Source: Flavivirga jejuensis (GTDB taxonomy: Bacteria; Bacteroidota; Bacteroidia; Flavobacteriales; Flavobacteriaceae). Taken from it: a stretch of 64,000 nt of DNA. Location: contig NZ_JAUOEL010000001.1 of NCBI RefSeq assembly GCF_030540765.1, forward strand, positions 248,001 through 312,000, read 5' to 3'. The notes beneath the pieces were generated by a model that was given only the letters and a program-made list of their open reading frames with translations, was not told the origin of the DNA and made no database searches. The position numbers and the translations under genes are program-made. Within the stretch, counting starts at the first letter, position 1. Every line of letters begins with the position of its first letter. Positions 36,398-45,203 of the stretch are shown one piece after another.

Positions 36398-37272
36398 AAT
36401 TTAGGGTACTTAATTTTCTTCCTTTTTCCAGAATAGCATTGTTGTAAGGAACTTGCTGTTTTTTGGAGCGCCACCATTAACGGACTCTTTTCATCTTTAA
36501 AATAGACGGTTCGTGTTAGCGTTTGAAGAAGTAATGATTTTATTTCTGTATTTAAATCTTCCTCATTATAATGTTGTATTATCGTGTGAACAGCTTCGTC
36601 TATAATGGGTCTAAAGGGTTCCATAATATCATCTGCCAATGCAAATGCGTTGTATTTATTTTTATGGTGAATGCCTAGAGTATTTAACAAACCACTACCA
36701 GATAAAGCTCTGGCTGTAGCAGCCCTTAAAATAGCATAGCCATAATTCAAAAAGTTATTAGGGTAGTTGCCAAAACGTTCTCTTTTAAAGCTCATTTCAA
36801 AAAAGGATTTCCAGTAAAAATTAGCTGCTACTGCTTCCATATTTGTGGTGTCTCCGCTTGATACTTTACTTGCTAAATACTCGAATTTATTTTTAGAACT
36901 AGTTATTTTTTCTAGTAACTTACCTTGGTTTTTAATTTTTTCTATAATTGTTTGCTGCCATAATTGTTTTTTTAATGGTACACTGGCCTCTATTTGGTAT
37001 TTAAATATTTCTTGTTGTATATGGTGACTGTTTAGATTTAAAAACATGCCATTGGGCAAATGTGTTTTGTTGCAAATAATTACAGACGTATTATTTTTAA
37101 TAAGTAGATTTAAAGCGGGAATACTTATATATATTTCAGGATTATCAATTACTAGAAATCCAATGTCTTCTATAGGAATAGTCTTGTTTCTTGTTTCAGA
37201 TTTAATAACTAATTGTTCAAGTTTAGTCGTGATTGAACATTTATTGGAGAATAGTAGTGTCTTTTTTATCAT
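36388..37272 (-). CDS. cas1: CRISPR-associated endonuclease Cas1
   Basis: Integrase of CRISPR adaptation, 294 residues, type II Cas1 length. The N-terminal beta domain (MIKKTLLFSNKCSITTKLEQ; IPIEDIGFLVIDNPEIYISI) precedes a helical catalytic domain with the metal-binding Glu in NMEAVAANFYW, His in TLGIHHKNKYNAFALADD, and Asp/Glu in DDIMEPFRP. It is the first gene of the cas1-cas2 operon and is read toward the array. No cas4 or csn2 is present. Confidence 0.96.
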   Translation of the reverse strand: MIKKTLLFSNKCSITTKLEQLVIKSETRNKTIPIEDIGFLVIDNPEIYISIPALNLLIKNNTSVIICNKTHLPNGMFLNLNSHHIQQEIFKYQIEASVPLKKQLWQQTIIEKIKNQGKLLEKITSSKNKFEYLASKVSSGDTTNMEAVAANFYWKSFFEMSFKRERFGNYPNNFLNYGYAILRAATARALSGSGLLNTLGIHHKNKYNAFALADDIMEPFRPIIDEAVHTIIQHYNEEDLNTEIKSLLLQTLTRTVYFKDEKSPLMVALQKTASSLQQCYSGKRKKIKYPKLWN

Positions 37273-37422
37273 TACTAATTGAAATTATTAGAGAATAATT
37301 AGCTAATTAATCCGATTTAAAGGGGAGTTAATAGGAGTAGTCACAATAGCCTTTAATATTTTTTACTTTTATGGGGTTAATATAGTGCGTTATTCAAATT
37401 GTGAAGTTGATTATGCGATTAC

Positions 37423-37509
37423 TTAAAAGCTATGAAATATTCTTTTAATTTCTTGAGTAAATCCAGAATAAACTAAGAAAAGCAGCATTAAGGTTAAAAA
37501 TTTATTCAT
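37423..37509 (-). pseudogene. Signal-peptide remnant (gene-free stretch 37273-37970)
   Basis: A 28-codon frame reading MNKFLTLMLLFLVYSGFTQE and 8 more residues: a textbook flavobacterial signal peptide with almost no mature part. It is probably the stump of a lost secreted-protein gene, or a tiny exported peptide. The rest of this stretch is AT-rich with the palindromes listed next. Confidence 0.4.
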
Positions 37510-37800
37510 CTAAATTGTTTTAAAATTTATTGGATATTATAATATATCTGTAATATAAAAATATAGTACATGTATAAAATACGGATATCTGTAAATGCTG
37601 ATAATTAATTAGATAGAGTGATGTGTGAATATGTATTTTAAATAAAGCAAGAAATAGATTACGTAATTTGTAGCCATGCTCAATTATAGAACGTTTGTTA
37701 GTTCTAGCTAGTGGAGCAAAGAGTAAGAAAAAGAAAAGCCCTGATACTGTTTTATAAAACTTGTGTGATTGCTTTAAAATTAATTATTCAAATTAGTTAT

Positions 37801-37928
37801 TGTAGTCTAGTCTAGACTACAGTTATTTATATAAAAATCTTATAATCGTGCGATAACTCTTTGTGTGTTTTTAAATAAACACACTATTTTAGCTATTCAC
37901 ATAATGGAAATATGGTTACCATGGTAAC
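37801..37928. promoter_or_regulatory. Cluster of three palindromes upstream of the cassette genes
   Basis: TGTAGTCTAG-T-CTAGACTACA (37801-37821, perfect arms), GTGTGTTT..AAACACAC (37863-37884) and GTTACCATGGTAAC (37915-37928) lie within 130 bp of each other, just before the first cassette gene. None is followed by a T run. They may be operators or recombination-related sites; the protein that reads them is unknown. Confidence 0.4.
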
Positions 37929-37970
37929 TATATCCAATTGTTGGTAATAATTTGAATGAGCAGTAAACTT

Positions 37971-38837
37971 ATGAAAATATATTTAATATTATTTTTAGTA
38001 ATAGTACTTTATGGATGCAACAATAGTCCAAAAATTAGTCTTACAAATCCAAGCTGTGATGATTTAGAAGGAATAGAATTAAACAATACTTTAATTTTTT
38101 TCGACTCAAAAGGTTACCTAAACAATGAGGACTACCTCGGATCTCCTAGCAAAAAGTTAAAAGAAGAAATACTAAAAGACAGTGTCCTGATTAGTGAAAT
38201 TAACAATAAACTAAATTTTATTGTTATTACCTATGAATGCGAAAATGCAAAAAAAATTATCTCTAAGTATGAGATTACTAACTTTCCTACCATTATAAAA
38301 ACAGATAATAAAAGTAATGAGATTTTTAGGAATATAGGATTAACAACTTCTTCTAGTCTAAGAAGAAAGTTATTTGAGAAAAGTGACAAAGAAAGACCAA
38401 AAATAATTTATCGTGTAAGTTATCCCAAAGACACGGTAAGCTGGAGTATCTACGAACCGCTTTCGGATTTTTGGGAAATAAAATCAGGCTCTATAAACAT
38501 TTTTAATATATCGATTGACGATAATGAATTTATCTACTTTAATTCTTCAGGTTCATGGGGCTATGGGGATAATTACGAAACAAGGAAAGAACAATATGTA
38601 GATATCGTTAGACATCGGAGAGTATTGAACACGTTTGATTTTTACATTGATAAAAAAAATAATATCACTTTTAGAAAATTAATTTATAAAGATGAAAATG
38701 ATAATTTGCTGAAAAATATAGAATACGAATCTGAAGTTTTTCATTTTAAAACTATTAACAAGAATGAAATAAAAATTTATGATGAATCAAAAGAGCTAGT
38801 TTTAGTTCGAGATACGTTGGACAATTGGAAAAAATAA
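37971..38837 (+). CDS. Thioredoxin-fold-like lipoprotein (cassette 1)
   Basis: Lipoprotein of 288 residues (MKIYLILFLVIVLYGC, acylated Cys ~16). The segment LNFIVITYECENAKKIISKY followed by EITNFPTIIKTDNKS resembles the beta-strand, helix and cis-Pro loop of a thioredoxin fold. The CxxC is missing, so oxidoreductase activity is unlikely. The C-terminal half (WSIYEPLSDFWEIKSGSINI) is unrecognised. An alternative start five codons upstream is open. It is the first gene of the attC-flanked series; a possible cassette head GTTGGTAATAA lies at 37940. Confidence 0.55.
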   Translation: MKIYLILFLVIVLYGCNNSPKISLTNPSCDDLEGIELNNTLIFFDSKGYLNNEDYLGSPSKKLKEEILKDSVLISEINNKLNFIVITYECENAKKIISKYEITNFPTIIKTDNKSNEIFRNIGLTTSSSLRRKLFEKSDKERPKIIYRVSYPKDTVSWSIYEPLSDFWEIKSGSINIFNISIDDNEFIYFNSSGSWGYGDNYETRKEQYVDIVRHRRVLNTFDFYIDKKNNITFRKLIYKDENDNLLKNIEYESEVFHFKTINKNEIKIYDESKELVLVRDTLDNWKK

Positions 38838-39000
38838 AAAACTATTGCCAATACGGGTGACTGTTGCACAACTCAAAATTTTTAGGAAATCATGTGTTTT
38901 TAATTTTTAAATAATTGGTAAGTTATTGATTATCAATGCTTATTGTTTTTGAAGTTCCCAGAAATAACCTAATTCAGTCAGAAAAAGTAGTTTTGAAACA

Positions 39001-39052
39001 GCCACACTATGTAAACTGCATTAAAACGCAGTTTACATTAAACGTTAGTAGC
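39001..39052 (+). other. attC-like recombination site 1
   Basis: Stem ATGTAAACTGC (39009-39019) / GCAGTTTACAT (39028-39038), followed by the R'-like AACGTTAGTAGC (GTTAGTA, cleavage expected after its G at 39044). The left R'' partner is degenerate (GCCACACT), and the site may extend left to CTATTGCCAATAC near 38845. It separates cassettes 1 and 2. Confidence 0.6.
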
Positions 39053-39069
39053 AACTAAAAAGAACATGA

Positions 39070-40092
39070 ATGAAAGAAATAAAAAAACAAGACTTAATAG
39101 AGGGATGGAATGATGAGAGCCAGAGTGAATTTTGGAAGGCTTATTGTAAAAAACGTAACAAACTGGATTTTGTTTCGAGAACTGCTAATCAATTAATAAA
39201 TGAACAACAACAACAAGTAGCAATCAACTTACTTTCATGCATTGTAGAAGATTATAATCAAAATAAAGATCAGATTCTTTCCAAGGAGAAATACCCCAGT
39301 TTGTATAAGTCTGATATATTGAAAATTTGTATACGGATAGCTAAAATGTTTAAAGAACTTGACAACACTGATTTAGCTGAAACATACTTCGAGAAAGGAG
39401 AAGCGTTTTATTTATCTAAAGAAAAAATAAAGAGTTTAGACCCTAAGGCTGCATGGGAAGGTTACTTATCTTGGGCTCAGTTTTATATTGATTCTGGAAA
39501 TTTAGATTTAGCTTCAAAAACACTTGATAAATTCGAGAAATGTCATTCGAATCATGGATCTTATGGTGTTTTTATGAAACTACATATTCAACTAGCTAAA
39601 TTGACAAACGATTTTTCTGAATCTGACAGGATTCATTGTGAAAGAAGAAAATGGAATGGTCTTTCAAGTTATGAGGATATTGAAAATATGGATTATTTGA
39701 ATAGCCTTGAAGAAATTTTAAACGATCCCATAGAAGCTGCTGAAGGCATAATAGTTTATCATCATGTTGACTGTGAGGAAATATATGCTAAAGATAGATT
39801 AGCATTACAAAAACTTGACATGCTTTTCAATAGTAATGACGAGTATTTGATTTCAGACTATCAGGAAGAGTTTTTAAATAGTAAAATGATACCCGAATTA
39901 GGATCGTATTTAGGAGAGGTTTTAATTAATTCTTTTAAAGGACAATGGATACGAGCTGATAAATTGATGAAATTTAGAGTACGTATTACTGATAGGATAA
40001 TAAATCCATTTTTTTATGCCTATAAAGTTGCTCATTATGGGCATAGATTAATTGAGGATTTTTATAATAAAGAAGCTACTAACAATGTATAA
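39070..40092 (+). CDS. Hypothetical TPR-like protein (cassette 2)
   Basis: 340-residue soluble protein, not recognised. The middle (DILKICIRIAKMFKELDNTD, then LAETYFEKGEAF; AAWEGYLSWAQFYIDSGNLD) has the period and residues of tetratricopeptide-like helical pairs. The C-terminus (GSYLGEVLINSFKGQWIRAD … YAYKVAHYGHRLIEDFY) may be a separate small domain. There is no signal peptide and no enzyme motif. Its last codons run into the R'' of its own attC (stop within 40090-40092), a compact layout usual for integron cassettes. Confidence 0.6.
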   Translation: MKEIKKQDLIEGWNDESQSEFWKAYCKKRNKLDFVSRTANQLINEQQQQVAINLLSCIVEDYNQNKDQILSKEKYPSLYKSDILKICIRIAKMFKELDNTDLAETYFEKGEAFYLSKEKIKSLDPKAAWEGYLSWAQFYIDSGNLDLASKTLDKFEKCHSNHGSYGVFMKLHIQLAKLTNDFSESDRIHCERRKWNGLSSYEDIENMDYLNSLEEILNDPIEAAEGIIVYHHVDCEEIYAKDRLALQKLDMLFNSNDEYLISDYQEEFLNSKMIPELGSYLGEVLINSFKGQWIRADKLMKFRVRITDRIINPFFYAYKVAHYGHRLIEDFYNKEATNNV

Positions 40093-40133
40093 AAAATATT
40101 GAAACGACTTTTTTACACTAACCGTTAGGTGTC
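40075..40133 (+). other. attC-like recombination site 2
   Basis: R'' GCTACTAAC (40075-40083), L'' AATGTATAAAAAA, loop, L' TTTTTTACACT, R' CCGTTAGGTGTC (GTTAGGT fits GTTRRRY exactly). R'' is the exact complement of the head of the same cassette (TTAGTAGC at 39045-39052). Confidence 0.8.
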
Positions 40134-40152
40134 ATAACAAAAAAACAAAAAC

Positions 40153-40875
40153 ATGAACTTATTCAAAAAACTTTCTGGAAAATCGAAAGAAATCGAAAGA
40201 GAAAAACCTACAATTCAAAGCCCAAAAGATGAGGAACAGGTCGATAATCAAAAACAAGTATCAAAAAGCAAATCAGTTAGAATACTCCCAAGAATCAAAG
40301 TAAATTATTTACACGAAATTTATATTGATGATCAATCAAAATCATTTACAGGGAATCCAATGCCAAATGGAATGGAAATACCTGAAGACCAAAAACCTAT
40401 TGTAAAACCTTTGTATGAAGATTTGAATCTTTGTTTTGCTGTTGACGAAGGAAACAGTTACAAAATTCTTCAAAACGAAATTTTTGAAAAGAATCCGAAT
40501 CTTAATGAAGATATACTTCACCAAATAAGTGTGAACACCTTAATTGAAGAAATAGGTGAACAAATAAAAATGAATGGCGACCCTGCCCATATAATAATAG
40601 TAACAGCAGGTGGAAACTTTGAAGCCGCAATAATTCTGTTAGATAATTTCTGGGAACAAATTCATCAAATAATTAAAGGGAATGCTATAATTTCTATCCC
40701 TGCGAGAGACTTACTTTTTATTTGTAAAGAGGGGAATCAAGAAGCAACCCAAAAATTAAGAGAAATTACAAAAGGGTATTTTGACAATCCAGAAACTCAG
40801 GGTCTTTTATCAAAAGCGTTGTATCTGAAAGAATTGGGAAATAGAGAATTAAAAATCATAGAAAAAACATTTTAA
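40153..40875 (+). CDS. DUF1444-like protein (cassette 3)
   Basis: 240-residue protein with a charged N-terminal tail (MNLFKKLSGKSKEIEREKPT) and a folded part containing LYEDLNLCFAVDEGNSYKIL and ISIPARDLLFICKEGNQEAT. The latter resembles the PARDLL-type region of the DUF1444/YtpQ family. The function of that family is unknown. No signal peptide or transmembrane segment. The family match is from memory of the motif and moderate only. Confidence 0.5.
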   Translation: MNLFKKLSGKSKEIEREKPTIQSPKDEEQVDNQKQVSKSKSVRILPRIKVNYLHEIYIDDQSKSFTGNPMPNGMEIPEDQKPIVKPLYEDLNLCFAVDEGNSYKILQNEIFEKNPNLNEDILHQISVNTLIEEIGEQIKMNGDPAHIIIVTAGGNFEAAIILLDNFWEQIHQIIKGNAIISIPARDLLFICKEGNQEATQKLREITKGYFDNPETQGLLSKALYLKELGNRELKIIEKTF

Positions 40876-40887
40876 AAAAAGAATACA

Positions 40888-40962
40888 ACACCTAACATTG
40901 TATATGACGGTCATGACCAGCAAAAGCTGGTCATGCCATATATACCAACCGTTATGTGTAAC
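40888..40962 (+). other. attC-like recombination site 3
   Basis: R'' ACACCTAAC (40888-40896), central stem CATGACCAGC (40912-40921) / GCTGGTCATG (40926-40935) with an AAAA loop, flanking TATAT/ATATA arms, R' CCGTTATGTGT (from 40951). R'' exactly complements this cassette's head TTAGGTGT (40125-40132). Confidence 0.82.
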
Positions 40963-40991
40963 TATAAACACTATAGAAAAATAAATATCAT

Positions 40992-42029
40992 ATGGATAAA
41001 TCAAAACAACTTCTTCAAGCTTTCATGCAAAATAATCTTAAGCAGATTAATATGCTATTAAAAAATGGAGCTGATATCAATGAGCTATACGAAGGGTCAA
41101 ATTGCCTCCATCATGCGTGTACATTAAATAAAAAAGACATGGTGGAGTTCCTACTAAAAGAAGGAGCTGATCCCAATGTACGAGACTCTGATAATCGTTC
41201 TCCTTTATTTCTTTATATGTATAATTATAATGGAGAAACCCCCAATGAAACCAATTTATCAGTTTTTAAGCTATTGATTAAGTACGGTGCTGATATATTT
41301 AAGCTATTTAATGATAACGAATTTGACACATTGAGAATTGCTATCACCTTACTTGGTAATCATAGAACGGACGGGTGGGTAAGCCATCAAAATTACGATA
41401 ACGTAGCTGTAAAATACAAGCTCACTAAAGGAGCCATGCACTACATCAAACCATATGATGAAAGCAAACGGGATGCATGGGGGAAAATGGTGCCAATAAA
41501 GGATCAAAAAAACATTACATCCATGGAACTCGGCTTATCCGAACATGCTAATTACCTCAGGTTATATGATTTGATCATGTATATATTAGATAAAAATGTG
41601 ATGGATATCATTAATACTAGAGACCTTAGTAAAGAGTACATGCCTTCTGCTTGCGAACTAGGTGTTGGCTCAATAATCAAGAAATTATATGAAAAAGGAG
41701 CTGATTTTTCATTTAAACAACAAGAAAATGGGATGACAGCTTTATTGAGCATTTGTCTTGGAGGAAGAGTAGATGGCTTGCGCACTTTCTTTCAATTGAT
41801 GCCAAAGGGATATGATATTAACGAAACAAATGACCATGGATATAATGCAGCACATATCCTTGCAGATAAAGGAGGGCATCCCAAAATGGTAGATGAGTTA
41901 AGAAAATACGGAGTTGACTTTTCCTCTAAGACAACAAAAGTATTAGGTGACGTTCCTAAAGGAAGCACACCATCAGATGTAGCTAAACATTGGAATGATT
42001 ATGATATGGCAAATTTATTAAAACCATAA
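40992..42029 (+). CDS. Ankyrin repeat domain protein (cassette 4)
   Basis: 345-residue ankyrin-repeat protein. N-terminal repeats: LKQINMLLKNGADINELYEG, SNCLHHACTLNKKDMVEFLL-KEGADPNVRD and VFKLLIKYGADIFKLF. C-terminal repeats: MTALLSICLGGRVDGLRTFF, GYNAAHILADKGGHPKMVDE-LRKYGVDFSS. The middle (~130-230) lacks clear repeats. There is no signal peptide, so it probably binds proteins in the cytoplasm. As an integron cassette gene it may be an adaptive or antitoxin-like function; nothing in the sequence decides this. Confidence 0.85.
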   Translation: MDKSKQLLQAFMQNNLKQINMLLKNGADINELYEGSNCLHHACTLNKKDMVEFLLKEGADPNVRDSDNRSPLFLYMYNYNGETPNETNLSVFKLLIKYGADIFKLFNDNEFDTLRIAITLLGNHRTDGWVSHQNYDNVAVKYKLTKGAMHYIKPYDESKRDAWGKMVPIKDQKNITSMELGLSEHANYLRLYDLIMYILDKNVMDIINTRDLSKEYMPSACELGVGSIIKKLYEKGADFSFKQQENGMTALLSICLGGRVDGLRTFFQLMPKGYDINETNDHGYNAAHILADKGGHPKMVDELRKYGVDFSSKTTKVLGDVPKGSTPSDVAKHWNDYDMANLLKP

Positions 42030-42066
42030 ATTGACATAAATATTTCGAACTATTATTATCAAAAAT

Positions 42067-42434
42067 ACACATAACAAAACCTAAACTGCATTGAAATGCA
42101 GTTTAGCCAAACCGCTGCCAGTAATACTGAAATGTAGATAGAATACGAAAACCTACAATCGACCATTAAAAGAAAATACAGTTTTAATTCCCTATAAATG
42201 CAAAGAGAAACACACAGTTGAAACAATCGAGAGGTGGAATATCAAAGTTATAGGCAAGACGGACTAATTCGTAGTAGTGATGACGTTTCTGTAACGGAAA
42301 TGGAGCGAAGGGATTGGCTAATTTTAATTACTATTTGCCAACTTGTAAAAGGATGCGCTTATATTTGTAATTAAAATTAGAGAGGCTCGGGGTGAAATTC
42401 CCCTTGTCTACTCGACCACTGAGCGTTATAAAAC
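42067..42434 (+). other. attC-like recombination site 4, split by an insert (gene-free stretch 42030-42438)
   Basis: R'' ACACATAAC (42067-42075) exactly complements this cassette's head TTATGTGT (40952-40959). Stem CTAAACTGCAT (42081-42091) / ATGCAGTTTAG (42096-42106) follows, then GCCAAACCG. The expected R' is absent there and is found instead at 42425 (GCGTTATAAAAC), after about 310 bp of foreign sequence. That R' fits as the head of the next cassette, so the insert lies inside the attC. Confidence 0.65.
42113..42416 (+). other. Group II intron-like structured remnant without ORF
   Basis: It contains segments reminiscent of bacterial group II intron RNA: ACTAATTCGTAGTAGTGATG, TTTCTGTAACGGAAATGGAG and GCGAAGGGATTGGCT (domain I-like); near the 3' end GAGAGGCTCGGGGTGAAATT-CCCC and GTCTACTCGAC (domain VI-like). 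A perfect 14-bp inverted repeat, CTAATTTTAATTAC (42318-42331) / GTAATTAAAATTAG (42367-42380), stands where an intron-encoded protein would sit. A canonical domain V and the GTGYG 5' end were not found, so if it is an intron it is truncated. The match is from memory of intron consensus and not verified. Confidence 0.4.
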
Positions 42435-42438
42435 ATAT

Positions 42439-43092
42439 ATGAATTACATTCAAAAAACACTGGTTTTATTATTGTTATTATTTGGCAAAGCTTCTTCTGG
42501 TCAAATTATCACAGAAATTGAGGGTATCGATATAAATAAAAGTAAAGACGAAATTTCTAACATATATAAAACAATGAATAGATATACTTATTCATTTTGC
42601 ACAATAGGTAAATATGTTAAAGAAAATGATAACGGTGGTTATGAAAAAATAAGTGATCTATATAATATTATTGGTGTTTATGATAATATCGATACTACTT
42701 ATGCTCATAAAATTACTTTAGAAAGAGTTTTAATAAAGGATGGTTTTAATTATTATGATTCAACATTTACCACATCTACTGTTTCATCTGAGAATTTTAA
42801 TGTAGATAAAGCGTGGGGTTTTTTTACATCACTAGATTCTTATCAATTTCATAAGTTAGACAATGAATGTCTGACTAATAAAACATTCCCTATCCCTAAT
42901 TCAAAATGGTCTGATTGTGTTAGTCTAACGCATGTCAGTGATGAAAGAATCTTACTTTTAGCCCATCATAAATTACGTGAAATAAGAAGTTATGCACCAG
43001 AATATGTGTTTAATAAATATCCTGATCAAAACTTATGTCGTGCTGTTTTCATAATTTGCAGAAATATATTCTACGATAGAATTTGGAATTAA
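42439..43092 (+). CDS. Hypothetical secreted protein (cassette 5)
   Basis: 217-residue protein with a signal peptide (YIQKTLVLLLLLFGKASSGQ). The mature part is unrecognised; visible blocks are DISNIYKT-like EISNIYKTMNRYTYSFCTIG, VYDNIDTTYAHKITLERVLI and NSKWSDCVSLTHVSDERILL. Four Cys could form disulfides in the periplasm. The gene begins 14 bases after the relocated R' of the previous site and ends just before its own attC. Confidence 0.5.
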   Translation: MNYIQKTLVLLLLLFGKASSGQIITEIEGIDINKSKDEISNIYKTMNRYTYSFCTIGKYVKENDNGGYEKISDLYNIIGVYDNIDTTYAHKITLERVLIKDGFNYYDSTFTTSTVSSENFNVDKAWGFFTSLDSYQFHKLDNECLTNKTFPIPNSKWSDCVSLTHVSDERILLLAHHKLREIRSYAPEYVFNKYPDQNLCRAVFIICRNIFYDRIWN

Positions 43093-43093
43093 C

Positions 43094-43303
43094 ACGTTTT
43101 CTAACAATGTATGTATAAGAAAACATAGGGCTTTAAGGCTTAATCGAAAAGTCTGTCTTTGTTTACAAAGTCGCTAAATATAAAATTTGGCGTTTATAGG
43201 AAAAAAGATAAAAGTAAAATATTTATATTTAGCTAAGTAATAAACCGAAACGATAGTGCTTATCACCAACCCTACGTTTTTATACTGAACGTTAGTCAGA
43301 AGC
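43094..43303 (+). other. attC-like recombination site 5 (long form)
   Basis: R'' ACGTTTTCTAAC (43094-43105), L'' AATGTATGTATAAGAAAACA with TAGGG, then ~150 bp of variable centre, CCCTACGTTTTTATAC as L', and R' GAACGTTAGTCAGAAGC (G at 43291). R'' pairs with this cassette's head TTATAAAACAT at 9 of 11 positions. About 210 bp in total, longer than common attC sites and in the size range of long attC forms. Confidence 0.65.
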
Positions 43304-43335
43304 TAAAAACAAGAAGAATATTTAAACTAATGCAT

Positions 43336-43950
43336 ATGAAAAAAATAACATTAATTTTAGTGGTATCCCTATTTATGAGCTGTAACTCTAATAAAAAGGA
43401 AAAACAAAGTGTAACTGAAATTCAAAAAACAGAAGCCAAAAAAGCTATAACCGAGGATAAACTTCACTCAAATGCGCCTAATATAAAATCGCCTAACCCA
43501 ATAATATATCTTGCGGATAATCTAGATGAACAAGACAAGTTAGGCTATTGTATTGATACAGATGGGAAAGATTTTAGTGATTCTTTACAAGTCCACTCTT
43601 GTAAACCGAAAGGTGACGATGTTCTATTTTACTATGATGAAGAAACGCAACAAATTTGCTCTGCCACATATCTAGGTTTCTCTGCGGCAATGATTGGTGG
43701 GCCAAAAATTGGTATGACGATAAGCCTTGTAAAAAGTGAACCTGAATCTTCCGAACAAAAATTTATTTACGATAAAAAAAGTGGAGAATTTAGACCAAAA
43801 GAAAATACGGAACTTTGTCTTGCGGCTGGAAGCGAAAGTGACGATGCTGGACCTTATATGTCCAGAGCTTTATCTCTACAACCAAGAGAAAGTACAGACA
43901 AAAAATTAAAAACTTGGATTATTAAGGGGACAAAACCCAATACTAACTAA
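43336..43950 (+). CDS. Ricin-B-like lipoprotein (cassette 6, first gene)
   Basis: 204-residue lipoprotein (KKITLILVVSLFMSC, then a Lys-rich linker). The mature part shows a beta-trefoil-like pattern: LGYCIDTDGKDFSDSLQVHS-C, ETQQICSA, FIYDKKSGEFRPKENTELCL and LKTWIIKG, similar to ricin-type lectin (QxW) repeats. Sugar or surface binding is possible but unproven. Two ATG codons lie together at the start; the second is used. It lies 19 bases before the serine hydrolase and shares its cassette. Confidence 0.6.
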   Translation: MKKITLILVVSLFMSCNSNKKEKQSVTEIQKTEAKKAITEDKLHSNAPNIKSPNPIIYLADNLDEQDKLGYCIDTDGKDFSDSLQVHSCKPKGDDVLFYYDEETQQICSATYLGFSAAMIGGPKIGMTISLVKSEPESSEQKFIYDKKSGEFRPKENTELCLAAGSESDDAGPYMSRALSLQPRESTDKKLKTWIIKGTKPNTN

Positions 43951-43969
43951 AAAGCTTTCAAAATAAGAA

Positions 43970-45169
43970 ATGAAAAAAATAATTCTAACGTTAATCTTAA
44001 ATATTCTAGTTAGTACAATTTATTGTCAGACAAAAGACTCTATCTCAATAAGATTGACTGAAGAACTCGAGAAAATATACACAAGAGAATATATTAATGG
44101 ATTTTCTGTAGCTATTGTAAATCAAGATAGTATTCTATATGAAAAAGGATTTGGATATTCCGATATTAAAACAAACAAGAAATACACTAATAATACAGTT
44201 CAAAATATTGCTTCTATTTCCAAAACTTTTATAGGTATTTCATTACTTAAAGCTCAAGAACTGGGAAAACTTAACTTGGACGACCCTATAAATAAACACT
44301 TAATGTTTGATGTAAGTAATCCACATTACCCCAATGAACAAATTACAATACGACAGTTAGCAACTCATACATCTAGTATTAAAGATCCTTCTAGATATGA
44401 GAAGAACGGATATATTTTAAAAGAAAAAGAGAATAAGGGAGTTAAAGTAAATAGCAATTTTCGTTCACCTAATGAAAAAATGGTTCTGGATGAATTTTTA
44501 AAAAATATTTTAAGTAAAGATGGGAAATGGTACAAAAAAAATAATTTTTTAAAGAGAAAACCAGGAGTAATATTTGAGTATTCAAATATTGCTGCAGGAT
44601 TAGCTGCCTTAATAATAGAGAAAACTACAAATCAATCATTCAACAAATTTACAAATGAATATATTCTTAAGCCTTTGGGAATGTTTGATACTGGTTGGTC
44701 TTTTACTGAAATAGATTTCTCAAAACATTCTAAGCTATATCTTAATAATGAAACTGAATTAGCTTTTTATCAATTGGTTAATTATCCTGATGGCGGGTTA
44801 ATTACTTCTTCTTCTGATTTAGGAAAATACTTAACTGAATTAATTGCGGGTTATAATAGTAATGGCAAGATCTTAAATAATGAAAGCTATAGAGAGCTAT
44901 TTAAATCACAACTGACTGATATAAATTATACAGAAAGAAATAAAAGCATCTATAATGATGAATACAATATGGGTGTTTTTATGGGAATGTCAGCTCACGG
45001 ACAAATAGGTCATACGGGTGGTGACCCAGGAGTGGCGACATATATGTTTTTTAATTCTGTAACTAAAATCGGAAAACTTTTGATTGTGAATACAGACCTT
45101 AAAAAAGAAGGAATAAAGGAATTTATAGACATATGGAAAAAATTGGAAGAGTATGAAACTAAATTATAA
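43970..45169 (+). CDS. Serine hydrolase, class C beta-lactamase family (cassette 6, second gene)
   Basis: 399-residue exported hydrolase of the AmpC/PBP4-like fold (Pfam Beta-lactamase). Signal peptide: LTLILNILVSTIYCQ. Catalytic motifs in order: SxxK in NIASISKTFIGIS (nucleophile Ser), YxN in FEYSNIAAGLAALI, and HTG in IGHTGGDPGVATY. Members are D-aminopeptidases, esterases or transpeptidase-like enzymes as often as true beta-lactamases, so resistance should not be assumed. It sits in the same cassette as the ricin-B-like lipoprotein, with no attC between, an unusual two-gene cassette. Confidence 0.9.
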   Translation: MKKIILTLILNILVSTIYCQTKDSISIRLTEELEKIYTREYINGFSVAIVNQDSILYEKGFGYSDIKTNKKYTNNTVQNIASISKTFIGISLLKAQELGKLNLDDPINKHLMFDVSNPHYPNEQITIRQLATHTSSIKDPSRYEKNGYILKEKENKGVKVNSNFRSPNEKMVLDEFLKNILSKDGKWYKKNNFLKRKPGVIFEYSNIAAGLAALIIEKTTNQSFNKFTNEYILKPLGMFDTGWSFTEIDFSKHSKLYLNNETELAFYQLVNYPDGGLITSSSDLGKYLTELIAGYNSNGKILNNESYRELFKSQLTDINYTERNKSIYNDEYNMGVFMGMSAHGQIGHTGGDPGVATYMFFNSVTKIGKLLIVNTDLKKEGIKEFIDIWKKLEEYETKL

Positions 45170-45203
45170 GTCCTGATCAGGTATAGTATGGTGATTACCA
45201 ATA

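Noticed and set aside
43970-45169. Calling the serine hydrolase a beta-lactamase resistance cassette
   Set aside because: Motifs show only the fold and catalytic type; this family has many peptidases and esterases.
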